Assembly (NCBI GenBank): GCA_964472855.1
Contig: CAYYMJ010000004.1
Coordinates: 1-64,000, forward strand
Origin: Tranquillimonas sp964472855
Lineage (GTDB): Bacteria > Pseudomonadota > Alphaproteobacteria > Rhodobacterales > Rhodobacteraceae
Direction: 5' to 3'
Length of the DNA: 64,000 bases
Below are positions 26,996 to 33,858 of the stretch, piece by piece. The position numbers and the translations under genes were made by a program. Each line of letters starts with the position of its first letter. Position 1 is the first letter of the stretch. A model generated the notes under the pieces. It was not told where the DNA came from and searched no databases. It saw only the letters and a program-made list of their open reading frames with translations.

Positions 26996-27980
26996 CGAGG
27001 TCCCTCGAACGCGGTATCGTGATACAGGCTGGGCAGGCGCCGGCGGATGTCGTCGGCGCTGTCCGGATCGATATCGGCAAATACCAGCCCCGGGGCGTCG
27101 CCGCCATCGGCAATGACCTGTCCCCAGGGGTCGACGGCCAGCGAATGCCCCCACGTTCTGCGCCGTTTGCCGGCGCTGGCGGGGTGCACGCCGGTCTGGG
27201 CCGGCGCCAGAACGAAGGCTGCGCATTCAATGGCCCGGGCCCGCAGCAGCGTTTCCCAGTGCGCCGGGCCGGTTTCGGCGGAAAACGCCGACGGCACGGT
27301 CAGGATCCGCGCCCCGGCGCGGGCAAGGTGGCGGTAAAGCGCCGGAAAGCGCAGGTCGTAACAGATGGTCATGCCCAGCGGGCCAAAGGGCGTCGGCGCC
27401 AGAACCGCCCGTTCGCCGGGGCGATACCCGCGCGATTCGCGGAACGATTCGGTGGCGCTGAGATCGACATCGAACATGTGCAGCTTGTCATACCGGGNNN
27501 NNNNNNNNNNNNNNNNNNNNNNNNNNNNNNNNNNNNNNNNNNNNNNNNNNNNNNNNNNNNNNNNNNNNNNNNNNNNNNNNNNNNNNNNNNNNNNNNNAAC
27601 GATTCGGTGGCGCTGAGATCGACATCGAACATGTGCAGCTTGTCATACCGGGCCACGATCGCGCCCGCCGGATCGACCAGAAAGCTGCGATTGGCCAGCC
27701 GCCCGTCAGGATCACCGGTTTTCAGCGCCAGCGAACCGATCAACAGCCAGACACCGTGGGCCGCCGCGGCGGCGCGCAGGCCAGCAAGCGTCGGGTCGTC
27801 GGATTCGTGGCACAGCACCGCCTGTTGGTGGGCCCGGCTAAGCGAAACACAGTTGGTAACTTCGGGCGTCAGCACCAGTTCGGCACCACCCGCCGCCGCC
27901 GCCGCCACCGCATCGGTTACATCGGCAAGATTGGCGGCCGGGTCGTCCGACGCGGTCATCTGCACCATGCACAGGCGCAT
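26992..27980 (-). CDS. Carbon-nitrogen hydrolase (nitrilase/omega-amidase-like), interrupted by assembly gap
   Basis: The gene is split by 100 Ns, yet both parts are in the right order and carry the nitrilase triad: Glu in LVLTPEVTN, Lys in RYDKLHMFD and Cys in MTICYDLRFP. The 55 bases on the two sides of the gap are identical; collapsing them and dropping the Ns gives one uninterrupted ~277-residue protein in the NIT1/NIT2-like branch. The gene is therefore probably intact in the organism. Likely function: amide hydrolysis, such as of omega-amides or a deaminated glutathione. It lies 3 bp after grxC and is coupled to marR. Confidence 0.88.
27443..27497. repeat. 55-bp sequence duplicated across gap 1 (left copy)
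   Basis: Identical to 27598-27652. It is almost certainly the same genomic sequence written twice because two contigs overlapping by 55 bases were scaffolded and not merged. Confidence 0.95.
27498..27597. other. Assembly gap 1 (100 N)
   Basis: A run of exactly 100 Ns. The flanks overlap by 55 identical bases, so the true gap size is negative. Confidence 0.99.
27598..27652. repeat. 55-bp sequence duplicated across gap 1 (right copy)
   Basis: Exact copy of 27443-27497; see that entry. Confidence 0.95.
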
Positions 27981-27983
27981 GGG

Positions 27984-28241
27984 CTAGCCGGCGAGCAACG
28001 GGTCGAGCTTGCCAGCCCTTTCCAGCGCATAAAGCTCGTCGCATCCGCCGATATGCGCCCCGTCGATGAAGATCTGCGGCACGGTGCGCCGCCCACGGGC
28101 GCGCTGCATCATCTCGCGGCGCTTGTCCGGCACGCGAAACAGGTCGTATTCGGTATAGTTGGCGTCCTTGGACGACAGCAGGCGTTTGGCGGCATGACAA
28201 TAGCCGCAAGTCGGTGTTGCATAGATTTCGATGTTGGCCAT
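27984..28241 (-). CDS. grxC: Glutaredoxin 3
   Basis: An 85-residue thiol-disulfide oxidoreductase using glutathione. The active site is TCGYC (CPYC-type variant with Gly), followed by the TVPQIFIDGAHIGGCDEL block containing the cis-Pro and the GSH-binding GG. The start is ATG 28241 (MANIEIYATP); the longer open frame to 28712 is antisense to or inside comF. It lies between comF and the nitrilase on the same strand. Confidence 0.95.
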   Translation of the reverse strand: MANIEIYATPTCGYCHAAKRLLSSKDANYTEYDLFRVPDKRREMMQRARGRRTVPQIFIDGAHIGGCDELYALERAGKLDPLLAG

Positions 28242-28269
28242 GAGCTTCCCCGGGCGTTGCCGGCTATAC

Positions 28270-28986
28270 CTAGGTCTCCTTGACCACACGCGCCAGTGCC
28301 ACGATCTGAACCCTTCGTGCGCCAGCGTCCAGACAGGCGCTGGTGGCAGCGCCCAGCGTCGCGCCCGAGGTGATGACATCGTCGACCAGCAGAACGTCGG
28401 CGCCCTGCAGCACCGCGCCGTGGTGCGGGTCGGCGGCGATTGCACCGTCGACATTGGCGAAACGCGCGTCCTGCTTGCGCCCCTCCTGGGTTCCGGTGGC
28501 CCGAGTGCGCCGCAGGGCCAGCGGCGCATGGGCGCAGCCGGCCTGCCGCGCCATTTCGCCGGCCAGCACCGCCGCCTGATTGAAACGCCGCCGCAGGGTC
28601 CGCCGCCAATGTGCCGGCACCGGAACCACCACCTGCCCGGGGGAGCGCAACGGTTCGGCGCGGCGCAGCATCCAGCGCGCTGCCGGTCGCGCCAGGTCCA
28701 GACGGTCGCCATGCTTCAGGCCCAGCACCAGCGATCGCGCCTTGCCGGAATAGATCAGCGCGCTGCGCCCGCGCGACCATGGCCGCGCGATGGCAAGGCA
28801 GTCGTCACACTGGTAGCGCTGGCCGTCATCGTCGCCGGGCAGCGGCGCGCCGCATTGGTCGCAGCCCAGCCCCAGGATAAAGGGCACGTCGGCCCAGCAC
28901 GACCCGCACAATGCGCCGTCGTCTTCCACCAGCGCCTCGCACAGGGCACATTGATGCGGGTATATCAGGCGCAACAGCCTTTGCAT
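28270..28986 (-). CDS. comF: ComF family protein (phosphoribosyltransferase-like)
   Basis: A 238-residue protein with an N-terminal zinc ribbon (CALCEALVEDDGALCGSC and CDQCGAPL...CDDC) and a C-terminal PRTase domain with the PRPP loop VLLVDDVITSGATL. ComF homologues act in uptake of transforming DNA in competent bacteria; here the role is inferred. It heads comF-grxC-nitrilase-marR and is divergent from the methyltransferase gene with only 29 bp between starts. Confidence 0.92.
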   Translation of the reverse strand: MQRLLRLIYPHQCALCEALVEDDGALCGSCWADVPFILGLGCDQCGAPLPGDDDGQRYQCDDCLAIARPWSRGRSALIYSGKARSLVLGLKHGDRLDLARPAARWMLRRAEPLRSPGQVVVPVPAHWRRTLRRRFNQAAVLAGEMARQAGCAHAPLALRRTRATGTQEGRKQDARFANVDGAIAADPHHGAVLQGADVLLVDDVITSGATLGAATSACLDAGARRVQIVALARVVKET

Positions 28987-29015
28987 TCGCGGTCCGCCGG
29001 TCTAGTTGCGGGGCG

Positions 29016-29849
29016 ATGCAGACGCTGACCGACCGCACCGCGCTGGCCGCGCACCGGGCCCGAGCCGGGGACATTCCCGCCGCCGGCTTTCTTCATGACG
29101 AGGCACGCGCCGAGGTCCATGAAAGACTGACCGAGGTTAACAGAAGCTTTACGGCGCCGGTTGTTGTCAGCGGGCATGGCGCGCTGTGGGGCGACTGGCC
29201 GGTGGTGCCCGACGACGACCCGCTGGCCTTGCGGCCGGGCGCCCACGATCTTGTGGTGCACGCCATGGCGCTGCATTGGGCCGACGATCCGCTGGGCCAG
29301 ATCATCCAGTCGCGCCGCGCGCTGGCGCCCGACGGGCTGTTCATGGGGGTGATGCTGGGCGGGCAGACCCTGCGCGAACTGCGCGCCGCCTTTGCCGAGG
29401 CTGAAACGGCGTTGACCGGCGGCCTGTCGCCGCGCGTCGCCCCGATGGCCGAGATCCGCGACCTTGGCGGATTGCTGCAACGCGCCGGGCTGGCGCTGCC
29501 GGTGGCCGATTCGGTGCCGCTGACGGTGCGCTACCGCTCGGCCCGGGCGCTGATGCACGACCTGCGCGCCATGGGCGAAAACAACGCGCTGGCCGGGCGG
29601 TCGCGCAGCTTTACCCGCCGCGACCTTCTGGCCCGGGCCGAAGACATCTATGCCCGCCGCTTCAGCGACGGCGACCATGTGACCGCGACGTTCGAGCTGA
29701 TCTTCCTGGCCGGCTGGGCGCCGCACCCCGACCAGCAAAAACCCCTGCGCCCGGGCAGCGCCAGCGCCCGCCTGGCCGAAGCGCTGGGCACCGCCGAGCT
29801 TGGGGCCGGCGACCCGCCGCGCCCCGGCACGAAGGACCCCGCACCATGA
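29016..29849 (+). CDS. Degenerate SAM-methyltransferase-like protein (NDUFAF5/BioC-like)
   Basis: A 277-residue protein with the C-terminal two thirds of the BioC/NDUFAF5 fold: GAHDLVVHAMALHWADDPLGQ, RALAPDGLFMGVMLGGQTL and LSPRVAPMAEIRDLGGLLQRAG. Where motif I (a GxGxG loop) should stand, the sequence reads VVVSGHGALWGDW with no canonical SAM-binding glycine loop. It may have lost methyl transfer, like hydroxylase-type NDUFAF5, or may bind ligand differently. ATG 29016 was chosen because the upstream extension overlaps comF. Its stop overlaps the hemH start (ATGA). Confidence 0.85.
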   Translation: MQTLTDRTALAAHRARAGDIPAAGFLHDEARAEVHERLTEVNRSFTAPVVVSGHGALWGDWPVVPDDDPLALRPGAHDLVVHAMALHWADDPLGQIIQSRRALAPDGLFMGVMLGGQTLRELRAAFAEAETALTGGLSPRVAPMAEIRDLGGLLQRAGLALPVADSVPLTVRYRSARALMHDLRAMGENNALAGRSRSFTRRDLLARAEDIYARRFSDGDHVTATFELIFLAGWAPHPDQQKPLRPGSASARLAEALGTAELGAGDPPRPGTKDPAP

Positions 29850-30886
29850 CCGGCCAGCCACGCCACCCACACGACCATGTCACGCTGCCGGCGGAAAAGA
29901 CCGGGGTGCTGATCGCCAATCTCGGCACGCCCGACGGCTATGACTACCGGTCGATGCGCCGTTACTTGTCCGAGTTTCTGTCAGACCGCCGCGTGATCGA
30001 TTATCCGGCGTGGAAATGGCAGCCGCTGCTGCAAGCGGTGATTTTGACCAAGCGGCCCTTCACCTCGGGCGCGGCTTACAAATCCATCTGGAATCACGAC
30101 GCCGGCGAAAGCCCGTTGATGACCATCACGCGGGCCCAGACGGCGGCGCTGGCCACGGCGCTGCGCGACCTGTACGGCGACGCGGTCGAGGTTGATTTCT
30201 GCATGCGCTACGGCAACCCGTCGACCGCCGATCGCCTGCGCCGCATGGTCGCCGCCGGCTGCCGCCGTATCCTGTTCTTCCCGCTTTACCCGCACTATGC
30301 CGGCGCCACGACCGCCACCGCCAACGATGCCTTTTTCCGCGCGCTCGGGGCCGAGAAATGGCAACCTGCGGTGCGCACCGTTCCGGCCTATTTCGATCAT
30401 CCCGCCTATATCGCGGCGCTGGCAGGCTCGGTCCGGGCCGCGTGGCAGGCGGCCGACCCGCCCGAGCTGTTGCTGGCGTCGTATCACGGAATGCCGCAAC
30501 GCTATCGCGATGCCGGTGACCCCTATTCCTGCCAATGCCTGAAAACCACGCGCCTGCTGGGCGAATCGCTGGGCTGGCCCGAGGGGCAGATCAGGACCAG
30601 TTTCCAAAGCCGATTCGGCCCCGAGGAATGGCTTCAGCCCTATACGGTCGAAGAGGTGGCGCGCCTTGCCCGGTCGGGCGTGCGCCGGCTGGCCGTGATC
30701 GCCCCGGCCTTTGCCGCCGACTGTATCGAAACGCTGGAAGAGATTCGCGCAGAGATCGGGGACGCCTTTGTCGGCGCCGGTGGTCAAAGCTTTACCTATA
30801 TCCCCTGCCTGAACGATGACGCGGCCCATATCCAGGCACTGGCCCAGATCGCCGCCGACAACCTGCAGGGTTGGTTGCCCCAATAA
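29846..30886 (+). CDS. hemH: Ferrochelatase
   Basis: Inserts Fe2+ into protoporphyrin IX, the last step of haem synthesis. The 346-residue product has the family blocks GVLIANLGTPDGYDY, RYGNPS, LFFPLYPHYAGATT, the metal-binding ASYHGMPQRYRDAGDPY and SFQSRFGPEEWLQPYT. It is translationally coupled to the upstream methyltransferase-like gene and followed by a strong bidirectional terminator. Confidence 0.97.
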   Translation: MTGQPRHPHDHVTLPAEKTGVLIANLGTPDGYDYRSMRRYLSEFLSDRRVIDYPAWKWQPLLQAVILTKRPFTSGAAYKSIWNHDAGESPLMTITRAQTAALATALRDLYGDAVEVDFCMRYGNPSTADRLRRMVAAGCRRILFFPLYPHYAGATTATANDAFFRALGAEKWQPAVRTVPAYFDHPAYIAALAGSVRAAWQAADPPELLLASYHGMPQRYRDAGDPYSCQCLKTTRLLGESLGWPEGQIRTSFQSRFGPEEWLQPYTVEEVARLARSGVRRLAVIAPAFAADCIETLEEIRAEIGDAFVGAGGQSFTYIPCLNDDAAHIQALAQIAADNLQGWLPQ

Positions 30887-30920
30887 AACAAGGGCGCCCG
30901 GCAGAGAGGCGCCCTTGTTT
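30886..30920. terminator. Bidirectional intrinsic terminator between hemH and the first 58-aa gene
   Basis: AAACAAGGGCGCC and GGCGCCCTTGTTT form a 13-bp perfect stem with a 9-nt loop. It starts at the hemH stop codon and, on the minus strand, is followed by TTTTATT. It serves hemH on + and the 58-residue gene at 30959 on -. Confidence 0.88.
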
Positions 30921-30958
30921 GATGTTCAGCGGGCCGATGGGCCCGACGCCGCTCTGGC

Positions 30959-31135
30959 TTACAGAAAGGCGATGACCGCGGCCAGCAGCAGCAGCGGAAT
31001 CAGCATGCCACCCGAAGAAGACGCGGCTTCTTCGATCACAACGGGTTCCATCACCATGACGGGGTCGGCCATGCCGCCGGCCATAGCGGCCGAGCCAGCA
31101 AGAATAAGCGCGGCGGTAAGCGCAAATTTCTTCAT
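30959..31135 (-). CDS. Small exported/membrane protein, copy A (58 aa)
   Basis: Not recognised by function. A 58-residue ORF: signal-like N-terminus (MKKFALTAALILAGSAAMA), a short polar middle with an acidic EPVVIEEA patch and ASSSGG, and a C-terminal hydrophobic segment (LIPLLLLAAVIAFL). The predicted form is a tiny inner-membrane or periplasmic peptide with a TM tail. ATG 31135 is preceded by GGAGAATAAC. Its paralogue at 31372 differs at only 1 of the last 38 residues. It has its own promoter, leader and terminator, so it is a real gene. Confidence 0.82.
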   Translation of the reverse strand: MKKFALTAALILAGSAAMAGGMADPVMVMEPVVIEEAASSSGGMLIPLLLLAAVIAFL

Positions 31136-31136
31136 G

Positions 31137-31190
31137 TTATTCTCCAGTTTTGGCCCGCTGCCAAAGATGGTCGAGGTCGGCGGCGGGCAT
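31137..31190 (-). other. Upstream ORF in leader of copy A (17 codons)
   Basis: MPAADLDHLWQRAKTGE, ending in TAA one base before the start codon of copy A. The start MPAA is shared with the leader ORF of copy B. No good Shine-Dalgarno precedes it. It could be a leader peptide or only conserved leader RNA. Confidence 0.3.
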
Positions 31191-31213
31191 GTTCAGCAGT
31201 CCCTCGTACCATT

Positions 31214-31242
31214 GTTAGAGCAGGCCGGGGCCCATGATGCAA
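31214..31242 (-). promoter_or_regulatory. Promoter-like element of copy A
   Basis: Minus strand: TTGCAT, 17-bp spacer ending CTGC, then TCTAAC. The same layout (TTTGCATC core, 17-bp spacer ending CTGC, TNTAA) occurs upstream of copy B, so it was duplicated with the gene. Confidence 0.5.
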
Positions 31243-31298
31243 ATGCCTTGATCTATTCGAACCATTCCGCGCGCCCATCGTGGCAGGTCGGCAAAAGA

Positions 31299-31327
31299 AA
31301 AGGCGCCAGAGCAGATCTGGCGCCTTT
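31299..31327 (-). terminator. Intrinsic terminator after 58-aa gene copy B
   Basis: AAAGGCGCCAGA and TCTGGCGCCTTT form a 12-bp stem with a 5-nt loop. On the minus strand it is followed by TCTTTTGCC, with the stem itself ending in a T-run. It lies 45 bp past the copy B stop codon. Confidence 0.85.
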
Positions 31328-31371
31328 GAATGGCTTGGTTTGCAGGGCCTGTTGCCCCGCGTCGCGCTGGT

Positions 31372-31548
31372 TTACAGAAACGCGATGACTGCGGCCAGCA
31401 GCAGCAGCGGAATCAGGATGCCACCCGAAGAAGACGCGGCTTCTTCGATCACAACAGGTTCCATAACCATCACGGGATCGGCCATGCCACCGGCGATGGC
31501 CGCGGTCCCGGCGACCGCAAGAACGGCAGCGAGAGCGAATTTTTTCAT
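31372..31548 (-). CDS. Small exported/membrane protein, copy B (58 aa)
   Basis: Tandem paralogue of copy A: MKKFALAAVLAVAGTAAIAGG, then the same acidic middle (VMEPVVIEEAASSSGG) and the same hydrophobic end (ILIPLLLLAAVIAFL). ATG 31548 is preceded by GGAGGAAAGT, a stronger ribosome-binding site than copy A. Differences from A cluster in the signal peptide, and many nucleotide changes in the rest are silent, suggesting selection to keep the mature peptide. Function unknown. Confidence 0.82.
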   Translation of the reverse strand: MKKFALAAVLAVAGTAAIAGGMADPVMVMEPVVIEEAASSSGGILIPLLLLAAVIAFL

Positions 31549-31604
31549 ACTTTCCTCCAGTATACGCCCGGCGCCGAAAGGTTCGTGAGGACGGCGGCAG
31601 GCAT
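31545..31604 (-). other. Upstream ORF in leader of copy B (19 codons)
   Basis: MPAAVLTNLSAPGVYWRKV, whose TGA overlaps the copy B ATG (ATGA), an arrangement typical of translational coupling. Compare the leader ORF of copy A. No strong ribosome-binding site precedes it. Confidence 0.3.
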
Positions 31605-31628
31605 TAAAGACTGTACCTCATGGCAAAT

Positions 31629-31657
31629 CTTAAAGCAGCTAAATTTCCGCGATGCAA
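31629..31657 (-). promoter_or_regulatory. Promoter-like element of copy B
   Basis: Minus strand: TTGCAT, a 17-bp spacer ending CTGC, then TTTAAG, matching the copy A element in layout. It lies just past the L,D-transpeptidase stop codon, which supports separate transcription. Confidence 0.5.
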
Positions 31658-31699
31658 ACGGCAGAATTGCCAGCAAGGCGTTGTGCCGCCGCGTTTTCG

Positions 31700-32320
31700 T
31701 CAAATTAGCAACACCTGCGTGCCGATCTTGGTGACGCCGAACAGCTCGGCAATGTGGTTGTTGTAAAGCCCGATGCAGCCGTTCGACGACCGGCGCCCGA
31801 TCTTGCGCGTGTCGTGGGTGCCGTGGATTCGGTAATACTGCCAACCAAGATACAGCGCGTGGGTGCCCAGCGGGTTGTCGGGGCCGGGCCCGACGTATGT
31901 CGGCCATTCGGGGTTGCGGATACGCATCGCCGGGGTCGGGCGCCATTCAGGGCCCTCGACCTTGCGCACCACACGGGTGCGGCCACGCCGCGTCAGGTCT
32001 TCGCTCAGCGGCACCGAGGTAGGGTAAAGGCGATAGTCGCTTTCGTCCTCGCTCCAGAAATGCAGGGCGCGCGACGTCGTATCGACCAGAATCGCACCCT
32101 TGCGCAGGTTCGAGAAATAGGGCTGCCAGTCGAGGGCGCGAAAGCTCGACGCGTTGCGCCGGACGGTCGTCGACACCTGGCGGCGGTATTCGGTCGTGTC
32201 CGGGGTTGCGGCGGCTGCGTCTGCGGTTTCTTCCTGCGCAACGGCAACGGCGGGAATCAACGCCGCCGCACCGGCCAGAAAGCTGCGGCGGCTGACGTCG
32301 GTCGGCTTTGGATCGCTCAT
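31700..32320 (-). CDS. L,D-transpeptidase (YkuD domain), Tat-exported
   Basis: A 206-residue periplasmic enzyme that forms 3-3 peptidoglycan cross-links or attaches proteins to peptidoglycan. It starts MSDPKPTDVSRRSFLAGAAA, a twin-arginine signal. The YkuD catalytic motif is IHGTHDTRKIGRRSSNGCIG with the nucleophilic Cys in SNGCIGL. The longer frame to 32353 adds 11 residues without a better start. Neighbours are the 58-residue genes and a CAP lipoprotein. Confidence 0.93.
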   Translation of the reverse strand: MSDPKPTDVSRRSFLAGAAALIPAVAVAQEETADAAAATPDTTEYRRQVSTTVRRNASSFRALDWQPYFSNLRKGAILVDTTSRALHFWSEDESDYRLYPTSVPLSEDLTRRGRTRVVRKVEGPEWRPTPAMRIRNPEWPTYVGPGPDNPLGTHALYLGWQYYRIHGTHDTRKIGRRSSNGCIGLYNNHIAELFGVTKIGTQVLLI

Positions 32321-32481
32321 CGTGCTCGGTTCCTCACGGCATGGATTGCCCATGGCCTAGCCCTCTGAACGGCGGTCTTCAATTCAAACCGACGTCATTT
32401 CCGCTCACCGGGTCGCTTGGCGTTTGAAAAGGCGCGCTTTTGCCGCTAATCACCAGCCTCGATCGCTTTTTGGGGGCAGGA

Positions 32482-33024
32482 ATGAAGCCGTTTACCGCCA
32501 TACTGATTCTGCTGTCGCTTGCGCTGACGGCCTGCACGGAAACTCCGGCCGCGCCGCGCCTTGGCCCCGACGGTCAGCCGCTGCCCCATGTCTACCGGAT
32601 CGGCGTGGGCAAACGGGCCGAAATCCAGTTCCGCATGCTCGATTCCATCAACACCCTGCGCGAAGCCCGCGGCGCCCCCGCGGTAACCCTGAGCCCCGAA
32701 CTGACGGCCGCCGCCGCCACGCATTCGCAGGACATGAGCCTGCAGAATCGCCCCTGGCACTTTGGCTCGGACGGCTCGTCGCCGCTCGACCGGGTGGCGC
32801 GCGTCGGTTACCCGGGCCAGATGCTTGGCGAAAACATCTCGGAAACCTACGAGACCGAGCTTGAGACCCTCGCCGCATGGATGGAGCAGGACGACACGGC
32901 CGAGGTGATCCTCGACCCCCGCACTCAGAAAATCGGCTTTGCCTGGTTTCAAGAGCCCAGCGGCAAGATCTGGTGGACACTGGTCACAGGCTGGCAGCCG
33001 CCGGCCGATACACCCCAGGGCTGA
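32482..33024 (+). CDS. CAP/SCP-domain lipoprotein
   Basis: A 180-residue protein with a lipoprotein signal (MKPFTAILILLSLALTAC, lipobox LTAC) and a CAP domain: LREARGAPAVTLSPEL, AAATHSQDMSLQNRPWHFGSDG, GENIS and the C-terminal GFAWFQEPSGKIWWTLVTG. Bacterial CAP proteins have been linked to cell-wall or lipid interactions, but no specific activity can be assigned. ATG 32482 is preceded by GGGGGCAGGA. Confidence 0.9.
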   Translation: MKPFTAILILLSLALTACTETPAAPRLGPDGQPLPHVYRIGVGKRAEIQFRMLDSINTLREARGAPAVTLSPELTAAAATHSQDMSLQNRPWHFGSDGSSPLDRVARVGYPGQMLGENISETYETELETLAAWMEQDDTAEVILDPRTQKIGFAWFQEPSGKIWWTLVTGWQPPADTPQG

Positions 33025-33042
33025 CCCCGGCCCTGTCAGGCG

Positions 33043-33843
33043 TCACCCCCGGTCGGCAGACCCCGCGCCGGCCGTCTGGCCTGCGGCTTCCAGCCGCGCC
33101 TCGATCGACGCCAGGCGCGCGATCACCTCGTCGCGGTGCGAATCGGTGGCCTCGGCATCGCCCTCGTGATGGACATCCTGCATCGAATTCACGATCAGCC
33201 CCACCAGCAGGTTCACCACCGCGAAAGTGGTCACCATGATGAAGGGCACGAAAAAGGCCCAGGCATAGGGAAAGACCTCCATCACCGGGCGCACGATGCC
33301 CATCGACCAGCTTTCCAACGTCATGATCTGGAACAGCGAATAGGCCGAATGCCCGATCGAGCCGAACCAGTCGGGAAAATCCTGCCCGAACAGCCGCGTT
33401 GCCATCACCGCGCCGACATAGAAAATCATCGCCATCAGCAGAAACACCGACGCCATGCCCGGCAGCGCCGCCAGAAAGCCTTCGACCACCCGGCGCAACT
33501 GCGGTGCCGCCGACACCACCCGCAACACCCGCAATATACGCAGGGCGCGCAGCACGCTCATGGTCTGGGCACCGGGCACCAGCGCGGCGCCGACAATCAG
33601 GACATCGAAGACATTCCAGCCCGACCGAAAGAACCGGCCGCGATAGGCCACGATCTTGGCCAGCAATTCGCCCACGAAAACCGCCAGGCACAACCGGTCC
33701 AGCAGCGGTATCAGCACCCCCGTCGCCGCCATGACCCGCCCCGAGGTTTCCAGCCCCAACAGCGCGGCGTTGAACACGATCACGGCCAGGATCGCGTTGC
33801 GCACCCGGTCGGTTTCCAGCACAGCCTGCAATTTCGCCCGCAT
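33043..33843 (-). CDS. Voltage-gated sodium channel (NaChBac/NavAb type)
   Basis: A 266-residue six-TM channel that forms a homotetramer. The voltage sensor S4 is evident (SVLRALRILRVLRVVSAAPQ, Arg every third residue), followed by the S4-S5 linker, S5, the pore helix with selectivity filter TLESWSMG, S6 (FIMVTTFAVVNLLVGLIV) and a C-terminal coiled coil (DEVIARLASIEARLEAAG). The TLESWS filter is the sodium-selective signature of bacterial Nav channels. It is adjacent, on the same strand, to the RNA methyltransferase gene. Confidence 0.95.
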   Translation of the reverse strand: MRAKLQAVLETDRVRNAILAVIVFNAALLGLETSGRVMAATGVLIPLLDRLCLAVFVGELLAKIVAYRGRFFRSGWNVFDVLIVGAALVPGAQTMSVLRALRILRVLRVVSAAPQLRRVVEGFLAALPGMASVFLLMAMIFYVGAVMATRLFGQDFPDWFGSIGHSAYSLFQIMTLESWSMGIVRPVMEVFPYAWAFFVPFIMVTTFAVVNLLVGLIVNSMQDVHHEGDAEATDSHRDEVIARLASIEARLEAAGQTAGAGSADRG

Positions 33844-33858
33844 CCCTGACCTCCGTCT

